A DNA stretch of 64,000 nucleotides from Marinomonas transparens. GTDB lineage: Bacteria; Pseudomonadota; Gammaproteobacteria; Pseudomonadales; Marinomonadaceae. The DNA lies in NCBI RefSeq assembly GCF_016463975.1, contig NZ_JAEMNX010000008.1, forward strand, positions 1 to 64,000, read 5' to 3'. A program made the translations under genes and the position numbers. How positions within the stretch are numbered: position 1 is the first letter of the stretch; each line of letters begins with the position of its first letter. The notes below the pieces were generated by a model. It did no database searches and was not told the origin of the DNA. It saw nothing but the letters and a program-made list of their open reading frames with translations. This document shows positions 44,881-55,743 of this stretch, one piece after another.

Positions 44881-46359
44881 TTAAATAAGTCGTTTTCGTT
44901 CATTTGAAGGAGGAATATTCATCGCCTCTCTATATTTGGCAACAGTACGTCGAGCAACTTGTATTCCTTGATCCGCTAAAATGGTCGCCAATTTGTTGTC
45001 GCTAAGGGGCTTTTTAGCCGGCTCGTCGGCGACTAACTTCTTAATCATAGCTCTAATTGCGGTAGAAGAACATTCTCCCCCCGATGCTGTATTTACATGG
45101 CTTGAGAAGAAGTATTTGAGTTCAAAAATGCCTTTCGGTGTATGCATGTATTTCTGTGTGGTAACACGAGAAATGGTCGATTCATGCATGCCAACTTCTT
45201 CAGCTACATCATGGAGTACCATGGGTTTCATAGCTTCTTCGCCTAACTCAAAAAAGTCTATTTGGCGATGCACGATACAGCTAGCAACTTTCAGTAAGGT
45301 TTCGTTGCGGCTTTGTAGACTTTTCATAAACCACTTTGCTTCCTGTAAAGAGGTTTTGATGTAGGTGATGTCTTCTTGAGTTGACGCGGTGCCTACCATG
45401 GCAGAGTAGGTTTCGTTGATTTTTACTGGTGGCAAGGCGTCATTGTTGAGCTCTACTTGCCATACACCGTTATGTTTCTTCACAGACACATCAGGGATTA
45501 CGTAATCTGTATCATCAACATCTATTACCGAGCCTGGGCGTGGATTAAGTTGCTGTATGAGTAGTACGACTTCTTTCAGTGCTTCTTCTTTCAACTTTGT
45601 TTTACGGCTTAATTGAGTGAAGTCCCTATTTCCCAATAGCGGTAAATAGTTGTCGATAAGGTTATAAGTGCTCTTATAAAGAGGGTGGCTGTTGAACGCT
45701 TCCAGTTGAACCAATAAGCAGTCACGTAAGTCGATAGAACAAACACCGACGGGATCGAAGCGTTGCAATCTATGTTGCACTGCGATGACTTCATCTAGGT
45801 CTAGGTCTTCCATTTCGACGCAGAGAGATTCCCAAATTTCGTCGGGTGTAATGCTGAGGTAGCCATCAGGCTGTACGCATTCAACAATCGCGTAGGCAAT
45901 CTCTATGTCTTTATCAGACATATGGGTTAGGTTTAATTGCCAAATTAGGTGGTCTTGGATATTTTCCGCTGGAGCGTTACGGCTTTCAAAGTCGCCATCA
46001 CCTTCATAGCTATTGTGATCTCCGCCAGCTGTCGCTGCTGTATTTTGATAGGTGTCATCCCAGTTGCTATCAATGGAAAGTTCTTCGGGTATGCTTTCTG
46101 TCCATTCTGACTCGACCTGAGCCTCTTCCGTGTTGTTCTTGTCTGCTTTCTTTTCATTAAGCGTATTAGATTCAATGCTCGATGACTCAGAATTAACGAG
46201 TTCGTCATCGTCAAGTTCAAGTAGCGGGTTTGACTCAAGAAACTCGTGAATTTCTTGTTTTAGATCTAGCGTGGAAAGCTGCAATAAGCGAATAGCTTGT
46301 TGCAGCTGAGGTGTCATGGTCAGTTGTTGACCGATTTTTAATTGTAAAGACTGCTTCAT
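44881..46359 (-). CDS. rpoN: RNA polymerase sigma-54 factor
   Basis: Sigma-54 directs RNA polymerase to -24/-12 promoters and needs an AAA+ activator. The 492-residue protein has region I with LKIGQQLTMTPQLQQAIRLLQ (residues about 5-25), an acidic region II (about 48-115), the core-binding region and the C-terminal RpoN box ARRTVAKYREA near 475 that reads the -24 element. It is 74 bases after lptB, in the conserved lpt-rpoN-pts order. Confidence 0.97.
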   Translation of the reverse strand: MKQSLQLKIGQQLTMTPQLQQAIRLLQLSTLDLKQEIHEFLESNPLLELDDDELVNSESSSIESNTLNEKKADKNNTEEAQVESEWTESIPEELSIDSNWDDTYQNTAATAGGDHNSYEGDGDFESRNAPAENIQDHLIWQLNLTHMSDKDIEIAYAIVECVQPDGYLSITPDEIWESLCVEMEDLDLDEVIAVQHRLQRFDPVGVCSIDLRDCLLVQLEAFNSHPLYKSTYNLIDNYLPLLGNRDFTQLSRKTKLKEEALKEVVLLIQQLNPRPGSVIDVDDTDYVIPDVSVKKHNGVWQVELNNDALPPVKINETYSAMVGTASTQEDITYIKTSLQEAKWFMKSLQSRNETLLKVASCIVHRQIDFFELGEEAMKPMVLHDVAEEVGMHESTISRVTTQKYMHTPKGIFELKYFFSSHVNTASGGECSSTAIRAMIKKLVADEPAKKPLSDNKLATILADQGIQVARRTVAKYREAMNIPPSNERKRLI

Positions 46360-46434
46360 GGAGCAACTCTTTCTGTTTGAATGAATTGGAACGAGTTATG
46401 CATACTACTCTCTTTCGACAGTGATGATAAGAGC

Positions 46435-47160
46435 TTATAGGCGGAAGTCGTCGCCCAAATAAACCTTTTTTACCTGTTCATTGTTGATAACAGTGTCAGC
46501 ATCGCCTGACGCAATGATGTGTCCATTTCCGACAATGTAAGCTTTATCGCAGATATCTAATGTTTCCCGTACATTATGGTCGGTAATAAGTACACCAATG
46601 CCACTTTCTTGTAGGTGCTTGATAATGAGCTTTATATCGCCTACTGAAATAGGGTCAACACCCGCAAAAGGTTCGTCAAGTAAGACAAACTTTGGATTCA
46701 TGGCTAAAGCTCTAGCGATTTCAACACGACGTCTTTCACCACCAGATAAAGCCATGCCTAGATTTTTACGAATATGAGTAACATGAAACTCTTCGAGCAG
46801 GCTCTCGAGCTTTTCTTTTCGTTGGGCTTTTGTCAGGCCTTTGCGTGTTTCTAAAATGGCGGAAATATTGTCTTCAACGGACATCTTTCTAAAAATAGAC
46901 GCTTCTTGGGGGAGGTAACCTATGCCTTTTTGTGCTCTGGTGTGCATGGCATTGTTTGTAATGTCTTGCCCATCAATAAAAATCCCGCCAGCATCATTGG
47001 CAACCATACCAACTATCATATAAAAGCAAGTTGTTTTGCCTGCTCCGTTAGGGCCGAGTAAGCCTACGGCTTGTCCGGATTCAACGGAAAGAGAGACGTC
47101 TTTAACTACTTGGCGCTTTTTGTAGCTCTTTGCTAAATGCTTAACTTCTAGGAGGGCCAT
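46435..47160 (-). CDS. lptB: LPS export ATPase LptB
   Basis: LptB powers extraction of lipopolysaccharide from the inner membrane together with LptFG and passes it to LptC. The 241-residue ATPase has Walker [10 protein letters not shown] (about 35-43), a Q-loop YLPQEASIF, signature [10 protein letters not shown] and Walker [14 protein letters not shown]. Its ATG follows the lptA stop directly with no gap, so the two are coupled. Confidence 0.97.
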   Translation of the reverse strand: MALLEVKHLAKSYKKRQVVKDVSLSVESGQAVGLLGPNGAGKTTCFYMIVGMVANDAGGIFIDGQDITNNAMHTRAQKGIGYLPQEASIFRKMSVEDNISAILETRKGLTKAQRKEKLESLLEEFHVTHIRKNLGMALSGGERRRVEIARALAMNPKFVLLDEPFAGVDPISVGDIKLIIKHLQESGIGVLITDHNVRETLDICDKAYIVGNGHIIASGDADTVINNEQVKKVYLGDDFRL

Positions 47161-47670
47161 CTATTTCGTTTTCTCCGCTTCTTGTGGTTCTAGCGTCATA
47201 GAAACACGACCAGTCCCTTTTTTCTGCGCGCTGAAGGTTCCGTCATTAATCATATATAGAATATAGTCGGCGGTGATTTTATTTTTCATACGATTAAGGT
47301 AGCCATTGCCTGTTATTTCTAGCTTTGATTCACTGGTGAGGTAGTGGATGTTGTCACCTTGGCTAATGACCATGTTGCCATTCCAGTCAATTTGTTGACT
47401 GAATTTTGCTGGCTTGCCTGTAGCGACGAGCTCGCTGAATTGACGCGTTTGAGGGTCTGTTGTTACTTTTAAATATTGTGCTTCGATTTCAATCGAGCCT
47501 TGTTTGACAAAAACGTCGCCTTTGTAAATAGCTTCCCCTGTATTTTGATCGAAGAAAGCTTCGTTGGCTTGAATTTCTAAAGGCTTGGAAATGTCTTCAG
47601 GCAAAGCATAGGTGCTCTGGGCGATAAATGCAGAGGCCAGTAGAACACTTAGATTAATTAGTTGTTTCAT
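47161..47670 (-). CDS. lptA: Periplasmic LPS transport protein LptA
   Basis: LptA forms the periplasmic bridge that carries LPS from LptC to the outer membrane LptD. The 169-residue protein has a signal peptide (about 1-22, ending TYA) and the OstA/LptA beta-jellyroll: QANEAFFDQNTGEAIYKGDVF (split by turns), VTTDPQTRQFSELVATGKPA and ITADYILYMI. Its start overlaps the end of lptC by 17 bases. Confidence 0.94.
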   Translation of the reverse strand: MKQLINLSVLLASAFIAQSTYALPEDISKPLEIQANEAFFDQNTGEAIYKGDVFVKQGSIEIEAQYLKVTTDPQTRQFSELVATGKPAKFSQQIDWNGNMVISQGDNIHYLTSESKLEITGNGYLNRMKNKITADYILYMINDGTFSAQKKGTGRVSMTLEPQEAEKTK

Positions 47671-48232
47671 ATTGTCCTCGTACAGATCCTGTCATAACAG
47701 TTTTTTCTGAATCTATGTAGGTTGTAATGGTATTAGCTATGGTCCATCCCTGTGTCGAAAAAAGCTTTGCACTGCCATAGCTGGTTAATGATTTAGTGCT
47801 GTCTAAGTAATGCATATTATCCGAGCTTAGCGTTATGTCAGGGGACGTTAAGTAAGTTTTGCTCGCTGTGACATTATCAGTGAGAAGAATATCACGACTA
47901 CCGTCTTCTATCAGTCCTTTGTCTGCCTTGGCATTCCAGCTTCCAGATATTGAATTGCGCTTTATATGGGGCCGATCAAGTAGGGTTCGTTTTTCCTTGA
48001 TGTAGTGAAGCGTTTTTTCTGCATCTAGAGTTTCTATCAATAGGCCGTTTTCATCAAATCCTTTTACCTCTACCCTAGTAATAAAGTAGTCTGGAGAGCT
48101 ACTTAATGACTCTGTTTGAACTAGGTTTTGTGGTGGTGATACGCCATACCAAAGTAAAAATGCAGCTAATACACCCAATGCTGCGATGAGAGATGTGCTT
48201 TTGATATTAATGAGTTTAACAAGGTGTGGCAT
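47654..48232 (-). CDS. lptC: LPS export protein LptC
   Basis: LptC is a membrane-anchored periplasmic protein that receives LPS from LptB2FG. The 192-residue protein has one N-terminal transmembrane segment (about 13-30) and a beta-jellyroll body with FITRVEVKGFDENGLL, LSSDNMHYLDSTKSLTSYG and a C-terminal TVMTGSVRGQYE. The start shares one base with the stop of the antiporter gene upstream (TAATG). Normally kdsD and kdsC come between these two genes. Confidence 0.93.
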   Translation of the reverse strand: MPHLVKLINIKSTSLIAALGVLAAFLLWYGVSPPQNLVQTESLSSSPDYFITRVEVKGFDENGLLIETLDAEKTLHYIKEKRTLLDRPHIKRNSISGSWNAKADKGLIEDGSRDILLTDNVTASKTYLTSPDITLSSDNMHYLDSTKSLTSYGSAKLFSTQGWTIANTITTYIDSEKTVMTGSVRGQYETTN

Positions 48233-49212
48233 TAGATTGTGCTACCTGCGCTAATGATGAATAAATAAAGAGCGTAGGAACCAATTAAAGGGATCCCCAT
48301 CCATCTTGGTATGCTGCCATTTTTTGATTTTTTAAAGAGGTAGATGGCGGCGGCTAATATTAAGGTTAGACTAAGAACCCAAAGGTAGTCGCGGCTTACC
48401 GCGCTTTCGTCAATGATGCCTGGTGCAAGAAGTGCTGGTAGGGGAAGCACTGTGGCAAGGTTGAAAATATTAGAACCTAATATATTACCGATAGCAATAT
48501 CATGATGTCCTTTGCGGACACTACTCACAGAAGCGGCCAGTTCAGGTAAGCTAGTGCCAATGGCTACAATAGTTAAGCCAATGACTAATTCACTAACACC
48601 TAATGCTGTGGCAATACCAATGGCACCCCAGACAAGCAATTTTGAGCTGCCAATTAATACAGTTAGGCCGATTAAGGCGATAATCAGTGATTTAGTGACT
48701 GGGCTGCCATCGTCTTCAGGGAGTTCTTCTGCTAATTCGCTTTCAAGATTCTTATTGCCTCTCAGTAGAAGCGTTAAGATGACGATAAACGCCATGATCA
48801 AAATGATGCCATCAAAAATACTGAGCTGTCTGTCATACAGCAAAGCACCTGTTAATAAAGTAATCGCAATCACTAAAGGCACTTCTTTGGTGCTAAGGCC
48901 TTTGGCAATAGGGACGGCAGAGAATAATAGTGTGACGCCAAATACCAGTGCTATGTTGGCAATGTTTGAACCTAGAACGTTACCAATAGCAATTTCAGGG
49001 GCGTTGTCGAGAGCGGCAATGGCTGATACGACCATTTCTGGTGCTGAGGTGCCTAGGGCAACTAGGGTAATACCTATGATGATGGGGCTGACATTGAGTT
49101 TTTCGGCAACAAGAGCGGCGTGCTCTATAAATTTATCAGAACTTACAACGAGTAGAATGAGGCCAGCGATTAGGGCAGCAGAAAACAGCAGCATAACTTT
49201 GAAATTACTCAT
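48232..49212 (-). CDS. yrbG: Sodium/calcium antiporter, CaCA family (YrbG-like)
   Basis: The protein belongs to the cation/proton or Na+/Ca2+ exchanger family. About ten hydrophobic segments are visible with the two alpha repeats: VALGTSAPEMVVSAIAA (about 44-60) followed by IGNVLGSNIANIALV, and VAIGTSLPELAASVSSV followed by IGNILGSNIFNLATV. Length is 326 residues from the ATG at 49212, matching E. coli YrbG (325). A longer frame from a TTG at 49293 has no family support. The ion specificity is not established. Confidence 0.92.
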   Translation of the reverse strand: MSNFKVMLLFSAALIAGLILLVVSSDKFIEHAALVAEKLNVSPIIIGITLVALGTSAPEMVVSAIAALDNAPEIAIGNVLGSNIANIALVFGVTLLFSAVPIAKGLSTKEVPLVIAITLLTGALLYDRQLSIFDGIILIMAFIVILTLLLRGNKNLESELAEELPEDDGSPVTKSLIIALIGLTVLIGSSKLLVWGAIGIATALGVSELVIGLTIVAIGTSLPELAASVSSVRKGHHDIAIGNILGSNIFNLATVLPLPALLAPGIIDESAVSRDYLWVLSLTLILAAAIYLFKKSKNGSIPRWMGIPLIGSYALYLFIISAGSTI

Positions 49213-49370
49213 TAATATTAGAAGGCACCCATTTAATGAGGTTTGCTCTTTAAATTCAAGACTTGATCTTACAAACCTTGCTTTAATAAACAAAGTTGGT
49301 TGTGATTTTATTTGTTAGGACTCGGTGATAGTATCTAGCGACATTTGTTATGGATGAAAAGGGTGTGTCA

Positions 49371-50177
49371 GTGCTAGATGCGTACATAAAAATTCAAGAT
49401 GTTCACTTTACGCGGGGAGGGCGAGTCATTTACGAAAATGTCTCCTTGACGATTCCTCGAGGTAAAGTGACGGCAGTCATGGGGCCAAGCGGAACAGGGA
49501 AAACCACATTGTTGCGATTGATTGCTGCGCAACTTGCTCCAGATTCGGGAGACGTTTTGGTCGATGGCCAGAATGTTCATGCCTTGTCGCGTTCTGAGTT
49601 ATACAAGGTGCGTAAGAAAATGGGCATGCTTTTTCAAAGTGGCGCACTTTTTAGCGATATGTCTGTGTATGAAAATATCGCTTTTCCTCTAGAAGAGCAT
49701 ACTCAATTGGATGCGGCGGCGATTAATAAAGTAGTTGGGCAAAAACTTCATAGTGTGGGGTTACGCGGAGCGGCTGGATTAATGCCCTCTGAATTGTCGG
49801 GAGGAATGGCGCGCAGAGTTGCTTTGGCTCGTGCGATTGCCCTTGATCCAGAATTGGTTATGTACGATGAGCCTTTCACAGGCCAAGACCCAATTTCTAA
49901 AGGTGTTTTGGTGTCCTTGATTCGTGAACTAAATGATTCTGCTAATATTACTTCCGTTGTGGTTTCCCATGATGTTGAAGAATCCTTATCTATTGCTGAC
50001 CATGTTTGTATTTTGGCTGGTGGTCGTGTTATCGCTGAGGGCTCTGCTGCACAGATTCGAGCCTCAGATGACCCTCAAGTTAAGCAGTTCTTAAATGGTG
50101 AGCCAGATGGCCCTGTGCCTTTTCATTATCCGGAAGGGGTTAATAGTATGTTTAACAAAGATGAGGTTGCGTTATGA
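49371..50177 (+). CDS. mlaF: Phospholipid ABC transporter ATP-binding protein MlaF
   Basis: MlaF is the ATPase of the MlaFEDB complex, which moves phospholipids between the inner membrane and MlaC to keep the outer membrane asymmetric. It has Walker [15 protein letters not shown]-loop [13 protein letters not shown], signature [10 protein letters not shown] and Walker [15 protein letters not shown] chose GTG 49371 because AAGGG (49359-49363) is 7 bases upstream and the resulting 268-residue protein matches the E. coli length; an ATG at 49350 lacks a ribosome binding site. It overlaps mlaE by four bases. Confidence 0.95.
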   Translation: MLDAYIKIQDVHFTRGGRVIYENVSLTIPRGKVTAVMGPSGTGKTTLLRLIAAQLAPDSGDVLVDGQNVHALSRSELYKVRKKMGMLFQSGALFSDMSVYENIAFPLEEHTQLDAAAINKVVGQKLHSVGLRGAAGLMPSELSGGMARRVALARAIALDPELVMYDEPFTGQDPISKGVLVSLIRELNDSANITSVVVSHDVEESLSIADHVCILAGGRVIAEGSAAQIRASDDPQVKQFLNGEPDGPVPFHYPEGVNSMFNKDEVAL

Positions 50178-50956
50178 AGGCAATAGCATCCATGGGGGCG
50201 TGGCTTTTTGACTGGCTTGAGGCCGTGGGTCGCGCTGGCATTTTTTTAGTACAAAGCATTTTTAGAATGCCGGTACGTTTTGGTGAATCGGTTAGTTTAT
50301 TGGTAAAACAGCTCTATTCTGTTGGTGTTTTATCGATGGTTATTATCATTGTCTCAGGAACCTTTATCGGCATGGTGTTATCGCTGCAAGGTTACAGTAT
50401 CTTAGCTAAGTTTGGTTCTGAAGAGGCGGTTGGGCAGTTACTGGCATTGTCATTGTTGCGTGAACTTTCACCTGTGGTGACAGCGCTCTTGTTTGCTGGG
50501 CGAGCAGGTTCATCTTTGACTGCTGAAATTGGTTTGATGAAAGCCACTGAACAGCTATCTAGCTATGAAATGATGGGAGTAGATCCATTAAGGCGAGTTA
50601 TTGCACCACGGTTTATTGCTGGTGTGATTTGCTTGCCGCTGCTGAGCCTGATTTTTTCGGCTTCAGGAATTCTTGGTGGGCACCTGGTTTCGGTTAGTTG
50701 GCTGGGTGTTTATGATGGGGCGTTTTGGTCATCTATGCAGCAATCTGTATACTTTGATACCGATATTATGAATGGCGTTATTAAAGCAGTGTTTTTTTCC
50801 GTAGTGGTTACTTGGATAGCTGTTTATCAAGGTTATGAATGTGTCCCTACCTCAGAGGGAATTGGTAAAGCGACTACTCGTACTGTGGTTCTGGGTTCAT
50901 TGGCTATTTTAGCGTTAGATTTTGTATTAACCGCTGCTATGTTTGGAGATTTTTAG
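50174..50956 (+). CDS. mlaE: Phospholipid ABC transporter permease MlaE
   Basis: MlaE is the inner-membrane permease of the phospholipid transporter. The 260-residue protein has five hydrophobic segments and the MlaE family hallmark [21 protein letters not shown] (split: [11 protein letters not shown] at about 112-122) followed by [14 protein letters not shown]. It overlaps mlaF at the start and is one base ahead of mlaD. Confidence 0.95.
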   Translation: MKAIASMGAWLFDWLEAVGRAGIFLVQSIFRMPVRFGESVSLLVKQLYSVGVLSMVIIIVSGTFIGMVLSLQGYSILAKFGSEEAVGQLLALSLLRELSPVVTALLFAGRAGSSLTAEIGLMKATEQLSSYEMMGVDPLRRVIAPRFIAGVICLPLLSLIFSASGILGGHLVSVSWLGVYDGAFWSSMQQSVYFDTDIMNGVIKAVFFSVVVTWIAVYQGYECVPTSEGIGKATTRTVVLGSLAILALDFVLTAAMFGDF

Positions 50957-50957
50957 G

Positions 50958-51428
50958 ATGAGAAGTAAGCGCGCAGAGTTATTGGTTGGATGCTTTATTG
51001 TGCTGGGTGTTGCTGCTTTGGTTTATTTAGCAGTACAAGTGAGTGGTTTGGCTTTTTCTAGTAAGAAAGATACTTATCAGGTAGTGGCAAGGTTTGATGA
51101 TATTGCAGGCTTAACCAGTCGAGCTAAAGTTTCTATTGCAGGTGTCGCGGTGGGGAATGTTGAGTCCATTACCTTTGATAAAGACTTATACATGGCGTTG
51201 GTGACCATGAACATTAATTCCGATGTGGATAATATTCCGACAGACAGCTCTATTGCCGTTTTAACGAGTGGTTTGTTGGGTGAGAAATACCTTGGTTTTA
51301 CTATCGGTGCTGAAGAAGAAGTTTTAAAAAATGGCAGTGAAATTTATGATACCCAGTCTGCTCTGGTGCTGGAAAATCTAATTAGCCAGTTTTTGTTTAA
51401 CTCGAGTAGTTCTAGTAAGTCGGAGTAG
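50958..51428 (+). CDS. mlaD: Phospholipid transporter subunit MlaD (MCE domain)
   Basis: MlaD is the hexameric MCE-domain ring in the periplasm that contacts lipids. The 156-residue protein has one N-terminal membrane anchor (about 8-28) and an MCE domain with ARFDDIAGLTSRAKVSIAGV (split: about 45-64), TSGLLGEKYLGFTIG and a C-terminal hydrophobic helix LENLISQFLF. I chose ATG 50958 right after the mlaE stop (TAGGATG); upstream codons would overlap mlaE and lie before the anchor. Confidence 0.95.
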   Translation: MRSKRAELLVGCFIVLGVAALVYLAVQVSGLAFSSKKDTYQVVARFDDIAGLTSRAKVSIAGVAVGNVESITFDKDLYMALVTMNINSDVDNIPTDSSIAVLTSGLLGEKYLGFTIGAEEEVLKNGSEIYDTQSALVLENLISQFLFNSSSSSKSE

Positions 51429-51434
51429 TTTAGT

Positions 51435-52049
51435 ATGCTGAAAATTGCCAATGTTTTACTTGCTGTGGGGGTTATGTTTTCGTCATTGCTTTGGGCTGAT
51501 GACGACATTGCCCGTGATACGGTGGTGAGTGTGGTCGATTCCTTTAGAACTCGAATTGTTGCAGATAAGGCTGTGTTGGCAAAAGATCCTGCTTTGCTTA
51601 TTTCTCGTGTTGATAAAATACTCACTCCTGTGGTGGATTTTGATTCCTTTGCTAAAAAGGTGATGGGGAAATATTACCGTCGAGCCTCACCAGAGCAGCG
51701 CATTCGATTTGCTACTGTGACGAAAGATACTCTGATCAATACTTATGGCTCCTCTTTATTACAGCTTGATCCAGACAAGATAAAAGTTTTGCCTCTCGGT
51801 CCTCAGGGTAGGGGGAAAGAGGTTAAGGTGGATGTGAACTTTCAAATGGATTCCGGTAGTCCTCTTGATATCAGCTTTTACATGGAAGATTACGGTAATA
51901 ACAGTTGGAAATTGAGTAACGTGGTTATTAGTAATATTAACTTCGGCCTGACTTTTCGTAAGCAATTTGCCGTAATGATGCAGCAAAACAAGAATGATAT
52001 CGGTTTAGCGATTGATGCATGGCGAGAGTCGCTTGCAAAGAAATCTTAA
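51435..52049 (+). CDS. mlaC: Periplasmic phospholipid-binding protein MlaC
   Basis: MlaC shuttles phospholipids between MlaFEDB and the outer-membrane MlaA complex. The 204-residue protein has a signal peptide (about 1-18, ending LLWA) and the Ttg2D/MlaC fold with VDFDSFAKKVMGKYYRRASPEQ (split over residues about 70-92), TYGSSLLQ and SNVVISNINFGLTFRKQF. A strong terminator follows. The STAS gene mlaB, normally next, is not present. Confidence 0.93.
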   Translation: MLKIANVLLAVGVMFSSLLWADDDIARDTVVSVVDSFRTRIVADKAVLAKDPALLISRVDKILTPVVDFDSFAKKVMGKYYRRASPEQRIRFATVTKDTLINTYGSSLLQLDPDKIKVLPLGPQGRGKEVKVDVNFQMDSGSPLDISFYMEDYGNNSWKLSNVVISNINFGLTFRKQFAVMMQQNKNDIGLAIDAWRESLAKKS

Positions 52050-52072
52050 TCTAAATTATTTACTTTAAAAGG

Positions 52073-52106
52073 AATCCGAACTCAATCAATGAGTTCGGAT
52101 TTTTTC
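52073..52106 (+). terminator. Terminator after mlaC
   Basis: AATCCGAACTCA (52073-52084) pairs perfectly with TGAGTTCGGATT (52090-52101) around a 5-base loop, followed by a T-run. It lies 24 bases after the mlaC stop and ends the mlaFEDC operon before ibaG. Confidence 0.93.
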
Positions 52107-52253
52107 GTTTGGCTGCTCGTATTTGCTTGTATGGAATAAAATGTTAGAAAACAAATGCTTTTTTACTGAGAGTTATGCCTAGGGGTGTTAAGTAGTTCGC
52201 TTTAGTGAGGTAGAATATGACCAACTGAACATATTTTATATATTGGAGCGATT

Positions 52254-52490
52254 GTGAACGCAGGTGAAGTTAAAGCACTTTTAGAATCCGCCATCAACAG
52301 CTGTGAGGTGGTGGCACAAGGTGAAGGTTGTAATTTTCAAGTAGTCGTTATTTCTACTGTATTTGAAGGGCTTTCCACTGTGAAAAGGCAGCAGCTTGTG
52401 TATAGCCATCTACAGGAAGCAATTGCGAGCGGTGCGATTCATGCTGTAACGATGAAAACCTACACACCAGAACAATATAGCGCCCTATAA
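52254..52490 (+). CDS. ibaG: BolA family protein IbaG
   Basis: IbaG is a BolA-type protein that binds monothiol glutaredoxin with an Fe-S cluster and is linked to acid stress and envelope synthesis. The 78-residue protein has the BolA fold with GEGCNFQVVVISTVFEGLS (about 23-41), RQQLVYSHL and IHAVTMKTYTPEQY. The start is GTG with GGAG 5 bases upstream. It has its own promoter region after the mlaC terminator and leads into murA 24 bases later. Confidence 0.92.
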   Translation: MNAGEVKALLESAINSCEVVAQGEGCNFQVVVISTVFEGLSTVKRQQLVYSHLQEAIASGAIHAVTMKTYTPEQYSAL

Positions 52491-52502
52491 AAGCAATTAT
52501 AA

Positions 52503-53777
<1,275 letters not shown>

Positions 53778-53778
53778 T

Positions 53779-54423
53779 ATGAGTAATACATTGACGATTG
53801 CGCTATCGAAAGGGCGCATTCTTAGTGAAACCTTGCCGTTGTTAGAAAAAGCCAACATCATTCCGGCAGAAGACATTCACAAAAGCCGTAAGCTAATTTT
53901 TGATACTAATCATGATCATATCAAATTGGTGATCTTAAGAGCGACTGATGTGCCTACTTATGTAGAGCATGGTGTGGCTGACTTTGGTGTGGCTGGTAAA
54001 GATGTGTTGATGGAAGCGGCGACCAAAAATCTGTATGAACTACTTGACCTAAAAATATCCAAATGTCGTTTGATGACAGCGGGTGTGGTTGGTCAGGCTC
54101 TTCCAAACCGTCGTTTGAAGGTCGCCTCTAAGTTTTCTAAAACCGCTAAGGCGTATTTTGCCGAGCAAGGCATTCAAGCTGATGTGATTAAGCTGTATGG
54201 CGCGATGGAGTTGGCCCCTATTATGGGCTTGGCTGACTTGATTGTGGATATTGTTGATACGGGCAACACCTTAAAAGCCAATGGCTTAGAAGCCCGTGAA
54301 TTGATTGCACCAATTAGTACTCGTTTGGTGGTCAATAAAGCGGCTTATAAGACCAAATATGGGGAAATTGAACCCATTATTGAAATGTTACGTCGTGCGG
54401 TTGAAAGCAATGAGGGTAAGTAA
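53779..54423 (+). CDS. hisG: ATP phosphoribosyltransferase, short form
   Basis: HisG catalyses the first step of histidine synthesis, joining ATP and PRPP. The 214-residue protein lacks the C-terminal regulatory domain of long HisG (about 300 residues). It has [17 protein letters not shown] near the start, [11 protein letters not shown] and the PRPP loop [17 protein letters not shown] (about 155-171). Short HisG normally needs HisZ as regulatory partner; hisZ is not in this window. It is located between murA and hisD in a compact string. Confidence 0.95.
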   Translation: MSNTLTIALSKGRILSETLPLLEKANIIPAEDIHKSRKLIFDTNHDHIKLVILRATDVPTYVEHGVADFGVAGKDVLMEAATKNLYELLDLKISKCRLMTAGVVGQALPNRRLKVASKFSKTAKAYFAEQGIQADVIKLYGAMELAPIMGLADLIVDIVDTGNTLKANGLEARELIAPISTRLVVNKAAYKTKYGEIEPIIEMLRRAVESNEGK

Positions 54424-55743
54424 TTGAACCTTAATATTCGAGAGTTTTCTTCTAGTGCTGATGGTTTTCGTTCGGAGCTAGAGGCTTTGCTGGCATGGGA
54501 CTCGGTGTCAGATGCGGGTGTTCAAGAAGCCGTTGCGAACATTGTTCATCAGGTGCGTCTTAAAGGGGATGAAGCGGTTGTTGAATTTACCAACCGTTTT
54601 GATCGTCGACAAATTTCTTCTGCTGCCGAGTTGGAAATATCACGAGCGGAAATGGCCGCGGCAAAATTGAGAGTTAGTGACGAATTGGTTACTAGTTTGG
54701 AAGCGGCTGCAAAACGTGTGCATGATTACCATGAGCATCAAAAACAACCGTCTTGGCAGTACCAAGAAGAGGATGGCACGGTACTTGGGCAAAAAGTCAC
54801 GCCATTAGATCGTGTGGGGGTTTATGTTCCCGGAGGTAAGGCCGCTTACCCTTCTTCTGTATTGATGAATGTCATGCCGGCTAAAGTCGCCGGTGTGGGT
54901 GAAATCATCATGGTCGTACCGACTCCCGATGGTCTAGTTAACGATATCGTATTGGCTGCGGCGTACATTGCTGGTGTTGATCGTGTCTTTACCATTGGTG
55001 GCGCACAAGCAGTCGCCGCTTTAGCTTATGGAACAGAAACCATTCCTAAGGTGGATAAGGTGGTTGGACCTGGCAATATTTATGTGGCGACGGCTAAACG
55101 TATGGTGTTTGGTGCGGTTGGTATTGATATGATTGCCGGTCCTTCCGAGATCCTTGTGGTATGTGATGGCAAAACCGATCCTGATTGGATTGCAATGGAT
55201 TTGTTTTCTCAAGCTGAACATGACCAAGATGCTCAATCTATCTTGATTTCACCAGATTTGGCTTTTATTGGTAAAGTAAAAGCGGCCATGGAGCGTTTAA
55301 TTGATGATCAAAGTCGTAAAGACATCATCAAGGTGTCTCTGGAAGAGCGTGGAGCCTTTATTCATGTAAAAGACATGGATGAAGCCATGGATATTGCCAA
55401 TGTAGTTGCTGCAGAACACCTTGAATTATCTATTGATGAGCCGGAGAAATGGGCTGAGAAAATTCGTCACGCCGGGGCTATTTTTATGGGGCGTCATACT
55501 CCAGAAGCGCTCGGAGATTATTGTGCGGGTCCTAATCATGTATTACCGACTTCGGGCACAGCGAGATTTTCTTCGCCATTGGGGGTTTATGATTTTCAAA
55601 AACGCAGCTCTCTGATTTACTGCTCGCCTGAAGGGGCCAGTGAATTAGCAAAAATTGCCTCTCCGCTTGCTCGGGGTGAGTCATTAGAAGCTCATGCTAT
55701 GTCTGCAGAATATCGAATCATCAAGGGTGATACTGGTGAGTAA
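54424..55743 (+). CDS. hisD: Histidinol dehydrogenase
   Basis: HisD carries out the last two oxidation steps from histidinol to histidine with NAD. The 439-residue protein shows [14 protein letters not shown], the [14 protein letters not shown] block, zinc ligands in [12 protein letters not shown], the catalytic Glu-His in [10 protein letters not shown] and [14 protein letters not shown]. The start is a TTG directly after the hisG stop. Its stop overlaps the following GTG start. Confidence 0.96.
   Translation: MNLNIREFSSSADGFRSELEALLAWDSVSDAGVQEAVANIVHQVRLKGDEAVVEFTNRFDRRQISSAAELEISRAEMAAAKLRVSDELVTSLEAAAKRVHDYHEHQKQPSWQYQEEDGTVLGQKVTPLDRVGVYVPGGKAAYPSSVLMNVMPAKVAGVGEIIMVVPTPDGLVNDIVLAAAYIAGVDRVFTIGGAQAVAALAYGTETIPKVDKVVGPGNIYVATAKRMVFGAVGIDMIAGPSEILVVCDGKTDPDWIAMDLFSQAEHDQDAQSILISPDLAFIGKVKAAMERLIDDQSRKDIIKVSLEERGAFIHVKDMDEAMDIANVVAAEHLELSIDEPEKWAEKIRHAGAIFMGRHTPEALGDYCAGPNHVLPTSGTARFSSPLGVYDFQKRSSLIYCSPEGASELAKIASPLARGESLEAHAMSAEYRIIKGDTGE

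Noticed and set aside
48512-49318. 268-codon plus-strand frame opposite yrbG
   Set aside because: It is antisense to a clearly recognisable antiporter; the composition (rich in Met, Ser, Thr and Ala) is what a shadow of a hydrophobic gene gives.
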